Assembly: GCF_003347595.2 (NCBI RefSeq) | Contig: NZ_QCZK02000041.1 | Coordinates: 62,001 to 126,000, forward strand | Length of the DNA: 64,000 bases | Reading direction: 5' to 3' | From: Botryobacter ruber | GTDB taxonomy: Bacteria; Bacteroidota; Bacteroidia; Cytophagales; Hymenobacteraceae | Shown: positions 17,659 through 25,750 of the stretch, piece after piece | Layout: each line of letters begins with the position of its first letter | How positions within the stretch are numbered: position 1 is the first letter of the stretch | Translations under genes and position numbers: made by a program | Notes under the pieces: generated by a model | Told to the model about the DNA's origin: nothing | Databases searched by the model: none | The model's input: only the letters and a program-made list of their open reading frames with translations

Positions 17659-18501
17659 TTATCGCAGTTCCGTGATTTTACGGATATCCATGTCGCCGTA
17701 GTCCAGGTTTTCGCCAGCCATACCCCAGATAAAGGTGTAGTTGGAAGTACCGGAACCGGAGTGGATGGACCATGGTGGCGAAATAACCGCCTGCTCGTTC
17801 TGCATCCAGATGTGGCGTGTTTCGGTTGGTTCACCCATGAAGTGGCAAACAGCCTGCTCGGCCGGCACATCAAAGTACAGGTAAACCTCCATCCTGCGGT
17901 CGTGCGCGTGCGCCGGCATGGTGTTCCATACGCTGCCGCTCTTCAGCTCCGTCATCCCCATCTGCAGCTGGCAGGTCTCGATAACGCCGGCAATCAGCAG
18001 CTTGGTAATGGTACGGGCATTGGCAGTTTCTGCCGAACCCAGCTCTACTACCTCTGCCTCGTTGCGTGTTACTTTTTTGGCAGGATAGGCATGGTGCGCA
18101 GGGGCCGAGTTGATGTAGAACTTAGCAGGAGCATCTGCACTGGCACTGGCAAAAGAAACTTCTCTTGTTCCGCGGCCCAGGTATAAGGCCTCTTTCGTAT
18201 TCAGTTCATAAGTAGTGCCATCGGCCGTTACTGTACCGGCTCCGCCAATGTTTACAATGCCCATCTCCCTTCTTTCCAGAAAGAAAGAAGCTTTGAGCGG
18301 ATCAATGGTTTCAAGGTTTACGGTTGTGTTAACAGGCATGGCGCCACCAGCAATGTAGCGGTCGTAATGGGTGTAGGTCAGCAGCACCTCATCAGCCCTG
18401 AATAGTTCTTCAATCAGGAAGTTTTTACGTAAAGCCGTGGTGTCCATTCGTTTGGTTTCTTCCGGACCAACGGCATAGCGCGATTCAAAACGTGTACTCA
18501 T
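17659..18501 (-). CDS. kduI: 5-dehydro-4-deoxy-D-glucuronate isomerase
   Basis: Isomerises the unsaturated uronate product of pectate or other uronan lyases (5-keto-4-deoxyuronate) to 3-deoxy-D-glycero-2,5-hexodiulosonate, in the cytoplasm. The 280 residues match the family. The zinc site is visible in MPAHAHDRRMEVYLYF (two His and a Glu near residues 195-202) with the fourth ligand in WSIHSGSGT near residue 243. It lies tail to tail with the lyase gene, which fits a shared uronate pathway; kduD and kdgK are not in the window. Confidence 0.95.
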   Translation of the reverse strand: MSTRFESRYAVGPEETKRMDTTALRKNFLIEELFRADEVLLTYTHYDRYIAGGAMPVNTTVNLETIDPLKASFFLERREMGIVNIGGAGTVTADGTTYELNTKEALYLGRGTREVSFASASADAPAKFYINSAPAHHAYPAKKVTRNEAEVVELGSAETANARTITKLLIAGVIETCQLQMGMTELKSGSVWNTMPAHAHDRRMEVYLYFDVPAEQAVCHFMGEPTETRHIWMQNEQAVISPPWSIHSGSGTSNYTFIWGMAGENLDYGDMDIRKITELR

Positions 18502-18736
18502 CGTTTGTGTTTATAGGTAAACAATATCTTTAACCCGCTGCAACCTGCTTTTTTCAGAAGCTGCGCAGGTGTTTCTTCCTGCATACAGCTGCAGCGGCAG
18601 TAGTTTCAGAGGTTAATTTCTTAATTTTTTCTTGAATCGCAATAATAAGTTTAGGATTTAGGCGCGCCTGACATGAACAACAGGCACTAATTTGCTCCTG
18701 CTCCGGCAGGATTACTGCCTGGTCTTCCTAAAAATT

Positions 18737-18768
18737 CTGCTGCAGCTGCCACCACAGCCGCTGCTCCT
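18737..18768 (-). repeat. GCAG dispersed repeat, copy 7
   Basis: One of the most regular copies: CTGCTGCAGCTGCCACCACA then GCCGCTGCTCCT, preceded on the plus strand by AAAAATT. Confidence 0.75.
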
Positions 18769-18818
18769 CAAACACCCGGATACAATACAAAAACCAGCGC
18801 TGCATCCGGCCAAAAACA

Positions 18819-18863
18819 GCAACGCCCTCAACCCCGGATTTACTCCGGGATTGAGGGCGTTGC
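18819..18863 (-). terminator. terminator of the DUF1573 gene
   Basis: Long hairpin with arms GCAACGCCCTCAA and TTGAGGGCGTTGC and an inner CCCGG/CCGGG pair around a short loop, 22 bases after the stop on the minus strand. Confidence 0.7.
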
Positions 18864-18884
18864 CTCTACAGGTAAGCTTACAGT

Positions 18885-19343
18885 TTATTCTGCTTTCGCG
18901 CTGCTAGTACCGGCTGCGCCTTTTTCTTTTACGTTAGCTACAATGTACACATACTTGGCTCCGTCGGCACTGTTGGAAACAACGGTAATGGCTTTTTTCT
19001 GGGTTCCTACTCGGCCGGCGCTGTTATATTTAGCTGTAATGGAGCCTGACTTTCCGGGCATTACCGGCTCTTTTGTCCAGGCGGGCGTCGTACAGCCGCA
19101 GCTTGCCGTTACGCGCTCTATTACCAGCGGTTGCGTACCGGTGTTTGTAAACTTGAATACGTGCTCCACCACATCCCCCTGGGTAATGTCGCCGAAGTTG
19201 TATTCCGTTTCTGCAAAGGTCATAACCGGACCGGTTACTGCCTGCTCCTGTGGAGCGGTTGCAGGGGCTTTAGGAGCTACCTGGGCCATGGCGCCTCCGG
19301 CCATAACGGTAGCAAATGCGAATGAAAGTAATATCTTTTTCAT
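18885..19343 (-). CDS. DUF1573 domain exported protein
   Basis: A 152-residue exported protein: signal peptide to about residue 20 (ends GGAMAQ), an Ala/Pro/Gln spacer, then a DUF1573 immunoglobulin-like domain with EYNFGDITQGDVVEHVFKFT, NTGTQPLVI, and the family pattern ASCGCTTPAW around residue 83. Such domains are abundant in Bacteroidota periplasmic and surface proteins; the molecular role is not known. It is monocistronic with its own terminator. Confidence 0.88.
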   Translation of the reverse strand: MKKILLSFAFATVMAGGAMAQVAPKAPATAPQEQAVTGPVMTFAETEYNFGDITQGDVVEHVFKFTNTGTQPLVIERVTASCGCTTPAWTKEPVMPGKSGSITAKYNSAGRVGTQKKAITVVSNSADGAKYVYIVANVKEKGAAGTSSAKAE

Positions 19344-19428
19344 GAATTTGTAGGTTTTAGGTGATTATACCCGGGCAATAATAGTTAATATATCAGTTAC
19401 AACTACGAATAACATGGCCTGCCTGTTC

Positions 19429-20835
19429 TTAATTAACCAGTAACTGCGGGTTAAAGTTCAGCAGGAACAGCTCTTCTGAGGAGCGGGTCAGGGCGGTGTA
19501 GAGCCAGCGGGCAAATTCTTCGTTTATCATCTCCTCCTTCAGAAAACCCTGGTCCACGAACACCGCTTTCCACTGGCCACCCTGCGCTTTGTGGCAGGTA
19601 AGGGCATAGGCAAACTTCACCTGCAGCGCGTTCAGGTACGGGTTCTTTTTCAGTTCCTTGCTCCGCTCCCGCTTGTTCGGGATGTCGAGGTAATCCTGCA
19701 GCACCGCCTCGTACAGCTTCTTGTTCTGGTCAGGGGGCAAAGCAGGCGAATCGGAGGTAAGCGTATCGAGCATAATTTTTACCTCCTGCTCTTCTGCCTC
19801 CGGGTAATCCACGAACCGCAGCCGCACATCGGCAAACCGGAAGCCGTACATGTCTTCGAAGTTAATAATTTTGGTTATTTCCACAAAATCGCCGTTGGCC
19901 ATAAAACCGATATCGGAATCTTTGGGCAGCCAGAAGTAGTTGTTGCGCACCACCATCAGGTAATCGCCCACGCCTATCTCGTCTTCGGCAAAAAAGATGC
20001 GCCGGCGGATGTGCTGGTTGTACAGGTTCGCCGACTTGTTGGACCTGCAAATCACAATCGTATTCTCTACCCCGAATTTATCGTAGGCATAGCGCAGCCC
20101 GTCTTCCAGCTTCTCGCCTGTCATTTTATACATGTCGCGCCAGCCACGGGTGGTCAGCTGTATCTCCAGCTTTTCCTTGCCCAGCTGGTTCCGGAGATTG
20201 GTGGCGTTCATCAGGATACCCGATGCTTCGGCCTGCCGCATCACCTGCTTCAGTTCCAGTTCATGCACATGGCACTTGAAGTTGTGTTTCAGGTAAGATG
20301 CCTCGAGCGACGGGCTCATAGCCTGGTTGACGGGTGGCAGCTGTGCCGTATCGCCAATGAGCAGCAGCTTGTTGTTCTTCTTTTCGAATACATAGCGCAG
20401 CAGATCCTGCAGCAGCCCGTTTTCGCCGAAACCGCTCTCATCCGATATCATCGATGCCTCGTCTACGATAAAAAACGTGTTATCCGACTTGTTTGGCTGC
20501 ATCTTAAACGACAGGCCTTCGGAATAAGGATTGGCTGTCTGGCGGTAGATCTTTTTATGAATCGTGAAAGCAGGCTTGCCGCTGTAAGAGGCCATTACTT
20601 TGGCAGCCCGGCCCGTTGGGGCCAGCAGCACGTATTTGTAGCCAAAACGGTTGAGGATCTTCACCAGCGACGTTACGACCGTGGTTTTACCGGTACCGGC
20701 ATAGCCCTTCAGCAGAAAAACAGGCCTGTCTTCTTCTTTTTCAAGAATAAATGCATCGAGTTTGGCAAAGAGCCGGGCCTGGTCTTCGGTGGGTTCAAAA
20801 GGAAAACTTGTTCGTAAGGCTTCTACCGGTCGCAT
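19429..20835 (-). CDS. RecD-like superfamily 1 DNA helicase
   Basis: ATP-dependent 5'-3' helicase of the RecD/Pif1-like group, 468 residues from MRPVEALRTSFPF; the longer frame to 20958 overlaps the thioesterase gene and has no family similarity. Walker A is GYAGTGKTT (about residue 49), motif Ia APTGRAAKVMASY, Walker B FFIVDEASM near residue 122, motif III LLLIGDTAQLPPV, and a UvrD_C-type end FAYALTCHKAQGGQWKAVF with YTALTRSSEELFLL. It lacks the long N-terminal region of RecD2. It follows the thioesterase gene in the same direction with a 32-base gap. Role in repair or replication restart is inferred. Confidence 0.9.
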   Translation of the reverse strand: MRPVEALRTSFPFEPTEDQARLFAKLDAFILEKEEDRPVFLLKGYAGTGKTTVVTSLVKILNRFGYKYVLLAPTGRAAKVMASYSGKPAFTIHKKIYRQTANPYSEGLSFKMQPNKSDNTFFIVDEASMISDESGFGENGLLQDLLRYVFEKKNNKLLLIGDTAQLPPVNQAMSPSLEASYLKHNFKCHVHELELKQVMRQAEASGILMNATNLRNQLGKEKLEIQLTTRGWRDMYKMTGEKLEDGLRYAYDKFGVENTIVICRSNKSANLYNQHIRRRIFFAEDEIGVGDYLMVVRNNYFWLPKDSDIGFMANGDFVEITKIINFEDMYGFRFADVRLRFVDYPEAEEQEVKIMLDTLTSDSPALPPDQNKKLYEAVLQDYLDIPNKRERSKELKKNPYLNALQVKFAYALTCHKAQGGQWKAVFVDQGFLKEEMINEEFARWLYTALTRSSEELFLLNFNPQLLVN

Positions 20836-20867
20836 CTTTTTACTTTTATATTTATTAATTCCCGCGC

Positions 20868-21302
20868 TCAAACATCGAGGGTAGCCATGGTAGCAGAGGC
20901 TTTGGCAATGAGTAAAGGCGGCTCCTCTCCTGCTACTACATACACTTCGGCTTCGCAAAAGTTAAGCTTCCTTCCCTGCTTCAGCACCCAACCTTTCGCC
21001 GTCAGTTTTTCGCCGACACCCGGGTGCAGGTAAGACACTTTGAGTTCGGCCGTTACCACCTGCTGCCCCTTCGGCACCAGGCTTACGGCCGCAAAGCCGG
21101 CCACGATATCGGCCAGGGTGGCAATAAGGCCGCCATGGGCAAAGCCTTTGTGCTGGCGGTGCTTTTGCTCCAAAATCAACTCCCCGGCTATGCAGCCTTC
21201 CTCAATTTTTGTAACTTGAAAGCCCAGGTGCTTCATAAACTCCTGGCGCCCGATTTTTTCGCGGATGTCTTTTTCAAAATCGGGATTCAATGTTTTTATC
21301 AT
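20868..21302 (-). CDS. PaaI-family hotdog thioesterase
   Basis: A 144-residue hotdog-fold acyl-CoA thioesterase. HKGFAHGGLIATLADIVAGF near residue 52 contains the catalytic-site HGG and acidic residue of the family, followed by VTAELKVSYLHPGVGEKLTA. Substrate unknown; members act on aryl- or acyl-CoA. It is the first gene of a two-gene minus-strand unit with the RecD-like helicase and is divergent from the Nudix gene, 41 bases away. Confidence 0.9.
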   Translation of the reverse strand: MIKTLNPDFEKDIREKIGRQEFMKHLGFQVTKIEEGCIAGELILEQKHRQHKGFAHGGLIATLADIVAGFAAVSLVPKGQQVVTAELKVSYLHPGVGEKLTAKGWVLKQGRKLNFCEAEVYVVAGEEPPLLIAKASATMATLDV

Positions 21303-21343
21303 GACTCTGTAAAGCTACCACCATTAAACCTTCTTCGCAAAAC

Positions 21344-21832
21344 ATGACCACATTAAACCCCAATGCCGCCATTTATGCTGAAAAAGTACGGGTGCGGGTA
21401 TGCGGTATCTGTATTCAACACGAAAAACTGCTCCTGGTACGGCACCAGGCTACCATCGGCAACTCAGCCTTCTGGTCTCCCCCCGGCGGCGGACTGACTT
21501 ACGACGAAACCATACAGGAGTGCCTGGTCCGGGAGTTTAAGGAAGAAACCGGTCTGGACGTACAAGTAACCCGGTTCCTGTTTGTGAACGAGTTTTTGCA
21601 GCAGCCTTTGCACGCCGTAGAGCTTTTCTTTGAAGTGCAGCTAACCGGCGGAACCCTTTCAACCGGCACCGACCCCGAAGCTGCGCCTGAGGAGCAACTC
21701 ATCGAAAACGTGGCGTTTCTAAGCCGGGAAGAAATAAACCAGCTGCCTACCCAGGACAAGCACCGCATCCTGCACTACCTGTTCTCCCTCGACGACCTGC
21801 TGGGCCTGCCGCACCATTTTCTGAACCGTTGA
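21344..21832 (+). CDS. Nudix hydrolase
   Basis: A 162-residue Nudix enzyme that hydrolyses a nucleoside-diphosphate-linked compound. The Nudix box is complete from about residue 48: GGGLTYDETIQECLVREFKE followed by ETGLDV (G-x5-E-x7-REuxEExGu). The stop codon and the last few codons (ctgaaccgttga) lie inside a large nested inverted-repeat cluster (21820-22270). Substrate unknown; the family is diverse. Confidence 0.92.
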   Translation: MTTLNPNAAIYAEKVRVRVCGICIQHEKLLLVRHQATIGNSAFWSPPGGGLTYDETIQECLVREFKEETGLDVQVTRFLFVNEFLQQPLHAVELFFEVQLTGGTLSTGTDPEAAPEEQLIENVAFLSREEINQLPTQDKHRILHYLFSLDDLLGLPHHFLNR

Positions 21833-22270
21833 TGGTAGTGATTTTATATTTGTCTGAACCTTTGATTTACGCTGATTTAATTGATTTACTTGATTAGTTT
21901 TCAGAATCAGGATTTACAGAATTAAATTGTCTGAACACGATTAAGAAGATTAATAGATTACCAGGAGCAGAGGCAATGGTGGCTGGAGCTGCAGAGCCAG
22001 ACTACCATCAGACTTGAGTGAAATATCTCACCAATTTTGAAAATTCTAAAAAATCTGTAAATCCTGATTCAGAAAAAAAAATCAAGTAAATCAATTGAAT
22101 CAGCGAAAATCAAAGGTTCAGACAAATAATCCTGTTAATCCATTAATCATTCAATCGTGTTCAGACAAACATAAAATCACAAACATCATTTCATCACTAC
22201 CATCAACGGTTCAGAAAAATATAACATCACAGCAATCAATTAAATCAGCGTAAATCAAAGGTTCAGACAG
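21820..22270. repeat. nested inverted-repeat cluster of GATTTA/GTTCAGA units
   Basis: Several arms pair across this 450-base stretch. Arm CTGAACCTTTGATTTACGCT at 21854 is inverted at 22246-22266; a close version is inverted at 22103-22123. CTGAACCGTTGATGGTAGTG at 21821 is inverted at 22194-22213. CTGAACACGATT at 21931 is inverted near 22154-22165. The inner sequence repeats GATTTA every 9-11 bases. A GCAG repeat sits in the centre (21964) and another just past the end (22275). Confidence 0.75.
21964..21995 (+). repeat. GCAG dispersed repeat, copy 8
   Basis: Reads GGAGCAGAGGCAATGGTGGC then TGGAGCTGCAGA, in the loop of the nested inverted-repeat cluster. Confidence 0.65.
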
Positions 22271-22274
22271 GAAT

Positions 22275-22303
22275 AGCAGAGGGTGTGGTGGCAGCTGCAG
22301 AAC
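22275..22303 (+). repeat. GCAG dispersed repeat, copy 9
   Basis: Reads AGCAGAGGGTGTGGTGGCAG then CTGCAGAAC with an A-rich tail, directly after the inverted-repeat cluster. Confidence 0.7.
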
Positions 22304-22411
22304 AAAATAGCACACCTTTTTTGCCAATTGATTTAGCAAAAAAAACTCTTATTTGGCTAAAATATTTAGCACCTATATTGCCTTTGCCCCGCCAGCTGCG
22401 TATGTTTGGAT

Positions 22412-23476
22412 ATGATAAAAGCAGCTGATTTTTTAAAAGGGCGCGGTGCGCAGTTCAATCCCAACAACCCCTACCTGAAGCAGGAGTATGTGGTAGAACA
22501 CATAGAGGGACTCGACGAGGAGATGCTTTCCAACTCCAGAACTGAGTTTTTCATGGAGCATCCCAAAAAGATTGTTAACAAGGTGGAGAGCCCTGACCTG
22601 GGCCTGTCGTACTCGCTCAACCCCTACCAGGGCTGTGAGCATGGCTGCATTTACTGCTATGCCCGCAACACCCACCAGTACTGGGGCTATGGAGCCGGCC
22701 TTGATTTTGAGCGCAAAATCATTGTAAAGGAAAATGCGCCGGAAGTGCTGGCGGCCCAGTTCGAAAGTCCTTCCTGGCAGGTGATGCCCCTCATGCTGGC
22801 GGGCAACACCGACTGCTACCAACCCATCGAAGCCAAAAAACAGCTCACACGCCGCATTCTGCAGGTGCTGCTGCAGTACCGCCACCCTGTGAGTATCATC
22901 ACCAAAAACGCGCTCATCCTCCGCGACCTGGACCTGCTGCAGGAGTTAAATAAACTGGACCTGGTGCACATCAACATCAGCATCACGACACTCGATGAAA
23001 AGCTGCGCCAGAAACTCGAGCCACGCACGACTTCCGGGGTAAAACGGCTGCAGGTAGTAAAGACATTGGCAGATGCCGGTTTGCCTGTAAATGTGATGGT
23101 TGCCCCGGTTATTCCCGGCCTGAACGATTCGGAAATACCTGAGATTATAAAACGTGCGGCAGATGCTGGCGCCTGCAATGCTGCCTATACCATCGTGCGC
23201 CTGAACGGGAGCATTGGCCCGATTTTCGAAGACTGGATCCGGCAGGCCTACCCCGACCGGGCTGACAAAGTGCTGCACCAGGTAGCGGCCTGCCACGGCG
23301 GCAAACTCAGCGACAGCCGCTTTGGGGTGCGCATGCGGGGCGAAGGACAGTTCGCCGACATAATTGCCCGGCTCTTTAAAATCAGCAAGCAGAAGTACAT
23401 GAGCGGGCGCAGCACCAAACCATTCAACTACACCCACTTCTGCACCAGGGCCGGGAAACAGTTAGGGCTATTTTAG
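22412..23476 (+). CDS. PA0069-family radical SAM protein
   Basis: A 354-residue radical SAM enzyme of the PA0069/Rv2578c group, related to spore photoproduct lyase-like proteins. The cluster motif is CEHGCIYC (Cys75, Cys79, Cys82), within SLNPYQGCEHGCIYCYARNT, which is diagnostic. HINISITTLDE, VMVAPVIPGLNDSEI and a basic C-terminus FNYTHFCTRAG follow. Reaction and substrate are not known. ATG 22412 is chosen over the TTG six bases earlier. Upstream is the repeat cluster; the FRG-domain gene follows 99 bases later in the same direction. Confidence 0.92.
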   Translation: MIKAADFLKGRGAQFNPNNPYLKQEYVVEHIEGLDEEMLSNSRTEFFMEHPKKIVNKVESPDLGLSYSLNPYQGCEHGCIYCYARNTHQYWGYGAGLDFERKIIVKENAPEVLAAQFESPSWQVMPLMLAGNTDCYQPIEAKKQLTRRILQVLLQYRHPVSIITKNALILRDLDLLQELNKLDLVHINISITTLDEKLRQKLEPRTTSGVKRLQVVKTLADAGLPVNVMVAPVIPGLNDSEIPEIIKRAADAGACNAAYTIVRLNGSIGPIFEDWIRQAYPDRADKVLHQVAACHGGKLSDSRFGVRMRGEGQFADIIARLFKISKQKYMSGRSTKPFNYTHFCTRAGKQLGLF

Positions 23477-23575
23477 CAGGCACGGCACCTCCACCCTTTC
23501 CTGCTGCACTTTGTAACCTCCCCTCCTAAAACCAGTACTATCCCAGTAGTCCCCCCCGGAATCAAACGATAAAAA

Positions 23576-24397
23576 ATGAAAGCAGAAAAAGACATCGTGG
23601 TAAACAGTTGGGAAGAAGCGCAACAAGCCTTGTTTGGCCATAGCTGGAACGAAAGCATTCAACGTTACCGCTCTAACTTTATCTACAGGGGCTCCTGGAA
23701 CAGCAAGTACAACCTGGATACAAGCATCAGCAGGCTCGGTCCGCAGTACGCCAGCCTGGAACAGCACGTGCTGCGAAATTTTAAAAAGTATGCCCACAGC
23801 AATGCCTCCCCCGGAAATTCCGTCTGGAACTGGCTGGCGGTGGCCCAACACCACGGGCTGCCCACCCGCCTGCTCGACTGGACTTACTCTCCGCTGGTGG
23901 CGCTGCACTTTGCTACCCTGAACCTATCCAAATACAACGAGGAAGGAACCGTGTGGTGCATCAATTATGTAAAAGCAAAAGAATTTTTACCCATGCCGCT
24001 GAAGGTGGCACTGGAGGCGGAAGGCTCCAATGTGTTCACGCCCGAAGTGCTGGAGCCTGTCTGCGAATCGTTAAAAACCCTGGCCAACCTGCAACAGGAG
24101 CCCTTCGTGCTGTTCCTCGAGCCCCCTTCGCTCGACGAGCGCATCGTGCACCAGTATGCGCTTTTCTCGCTGATGTCGGACGTGAAAGCAGAGCTAAGCG
24201 TGTGGCTGAAGGAACACGAGGAGCTCTACTTCAGGGTCATTATCCCGCCTGAACTGAAGTGGGAAATACGGGATAAACTGGACCAGGCAAACATTACAGA
24301 ACGGGTGCTGATGCCCGGGCTTTCGGGACTGAGTGCGTGGCTGAAGCGGCATTATACCCATACCCACCTAAAAAATCCGGACGAAATGAATATTTAA
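23576..24397 (+). CDS. FRG domain-containing protein
   Basis: A 273-residue protein whose N-terminal half is an FRG domain: FIYRGSWN at residues 35-42 carries the name-giving [FY]RG, followed by WNWLAVAQHHGLPTRLLDWT near residue 85 and SPLVALHFAT. The domain is widespread in bacteria and phages and its biochemistry is unknown; fusions suggest roles in defence or stress. The C-terminal half (DERIVHQYALFSLM and VIIPPELKWEIRDKL) also fits full-length family members. No toxin-antitoxin or restriction gene is adjacent. Confidence 0.88.
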   Translation: MKAEKDIVVNSWEEAQQALFGHSWNESIQRYRSNFIYRGSWNSKYNLDTSISRLGPQYASLEQHVLRNFKKYAHSNASPGNSVWNWLAVAQHHGLPTRLLDWTYSPLVALHFATLNLSKYNEEGTVWCINYVKAKEFLPMPLKVALEAEGSNVFTPEVLEPVCESLKTLANLQQEPFVLFLEPPSLDERIVHQYALFSLMSDVKAELSVWLKEHEELYFRVIIPPELKWEIRDKLDQANITERVLMPGLSGLSAWLKRHYTHTHLKNPDEMNI

Positions 24398-24487
24398 CAG
24401 GCTAATTCAAACCGGAATGCGTAAATTTAAACAGCCTAGTGCTATACCTGTTTCTATAGAGCTTACCGTTATAGTATAAAAACCAAT

Positions 24488-25609
24488 ATGTCTGAAGTAC
24501 GAATCCCGTTGCGCGTAGCATCTTTCCTTGCTGATTTTAAACTGACCCGACTTACGCGCAGAACCGCGTTTGTACTTTGCCTGCTTTTGGTTGGTAGCTC
24601 CTGCCAGCAGGAGCAGCAGGCCGCCGAACAGCAACAGGTAACAGAACATCCTGCCTTCGCCTCAACCAACAGCGCCCTGGCCACACCTGTGAAGCTATCC
24701 ATCGAAAAAAAGGATACCACCAATGCCGATTCCACCAAAGCAGATACTGTAACAACAGAAAATATTAGCCCGGAAGCGAACACTTCCGGTTCGGAATGGA
24801 ATTATCCCGGTCCTAAACCCTTGCCAGGCGCTATACTGCCACAAAAACGTATTGTTGCTTTTTACGGGAACCTGCTCTCGAAGCGGATGGGCATTTTAGG
24901 CGAGCTTCCGCCGGACGAGATGCTGCAAAAGCTGGATAGCGAAGTAGCAGGCTGGGAAGAAGCAGACCCGGACACCCCTGTGCAGCCCGCCCTGCATGCC
25001 ATTGTCGTAACAGCCCAGGGCCAGCCCGGGAGCGGCAGCAAATACCGCTTGCGCATGACCGACAAGTTTATTCATGATGTACTGGAAATTGCGAAAAAGC
25101 GCGATGCCATTGTTTTCCTGGATGTGCAGGTAGGGCAAAGCACGCTGCAGGAAGAGTTGCCGCGCTTAAAACCTTTTTTACAGCTTCCGAACGTGCACCT
25201 CGGGATAGACGCCGAATTTTCGATGAAAAACGGCGGCGTACCCGGTAAGCGTATCGGCACCTACGATGCCGCCGACATAAACTATGCGACTGGCTTGCTG
25301 GCTGATCTGGTAACAGAGCATAATATTCCGCCAAAGATCCTGGTGGTACATCGCTTTACGCAACGCATGATTACCAATGCTTCCAAAATAAAACTGGACG
25401 AGCGGGTACAGGTGGTTATGCACATGGACGGCTGGGGACATCCCGTCCTGAAGAAAGATACCTACAGAAGCTATATTGCCAAAGAGCCGGTGCAGTTTAC
25501 AGGCTTTAAGCTGTTTTATAAAAACGACACCAAAAATGGCTCCCGCCTCATGACCAGGAAAGAAATCCTGGCGCTAAAGCCAAAGCCGCTGTACATTCAG
25601 TATCAGTAA
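24488..25609 (+). CDS. lipoprotein with a conserved uncharacterised domain
   Basis: A 373-residue lipoprotein: long basic N-region, hydrophobic core and lipobox VGSSC (Cys39), then a Gln/Glu/Ala/Thr-rich linker to about residue 100. The C-terminal domain (about 120-373) starts IVAFYGNLLSKRMGILGELP and contains HAIVVTAQGQPGSGSKYRLR, AIVFLDVQVG, LPNVHLGIDAEFSMK, VVHRFTQRMI and VVMHMDGWGHP. Its regular spacing of strands with Asp/Glu/His at the ends (FLDVQ, IDAEF, HMDG) looks like a TIM barrel with an acidic active site, so a secreted glycosidase-like activity is possible. I do not recognise a characterised family. Confidence 0.7.
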   Translation: MSEVRIPLRVASFLADFKLTRLTRRTAFVLCLLLVGSSCQQEQQAAEQQQVTEHPAFASTNSALATPVKLSIEKKDTTNADSTKADTVTTENISPEANTSGSEWNYPGPKPLPGAILPQKRIVAFYGNLLSKRMGILGELPPDEMLQKLDSEVAGWEEADPDTPVQPALHAIVVTAQGQPGSGSKYRLRMTDKFIHDVLEIAKKRDAIVFLDVQVGQSTLQEELPRLKPFLQLPNVHLGIDAEFSMKNGGVPGKRIGTYDAADINYATGLLADLVTEHNIPPKILVVHRFTQRMITNASKIKLDERVQVVMHMDGWGHPVLKKDTYRSYIAKEPVQFTGFKLFYKNDTKNGSRLMTRKEILALKPKPLYIQYQ

Positions 25610-25656
25610 TAACAGTACTGAATTTGATCTGTTTTGTAAAATAAACTGGGAAAGAA

Positions 25657-25690
25657 GAGCAGCAGAAGCTGTGGTGGCAGGTGCAGCAGA
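25657..25690 (+). repeat. GCAG dispersed repeat, copy 10
   Basis: Reads GAGCAGCAGAAGCTGTGGTG then GCAGGTGCAGCAGA, followed by ACAAAAAAAG. Between convergent genes. Confidence 0.75.
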
Positions 25691-25750
25691 ACAAAAAAAG
25701 CTAAAGAAGCACTTGGGAAGGAAATTTGAATCAGGCAGCAGCAATTCCTT

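Larger units (their letters stand above)
18502..18884. other. 383-base gap between kduI and the DUF1573 gene
   Basis: It holds the kduI promoter region on the minus strand, a degenerate GCAG-like fragment near 18588-18612, one clear GCAG repeat at 18737-18768, and the strong terminator of the DUF1573 gene at 18819-18863. No gene is seen. Confidence 0.6.

Noticed and set aside
18588-18612. Possible GCAG repeat copy near 18.6 kb
   Set aside because: Only part of the core matches, so it is noted as degenerate and not counted.
20836-20958. Longer N-terminus for the RecD-like helicase
   Set aside because: It would overlap the thioesterase gene and encodes Cys/Ser-rich sequence without family similarity; the start at 20835 is better.
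21820-22270. CRISPR array
   Set aside because: Units are inverted and variable without unique spacers of regular length, and there are no cas genes.
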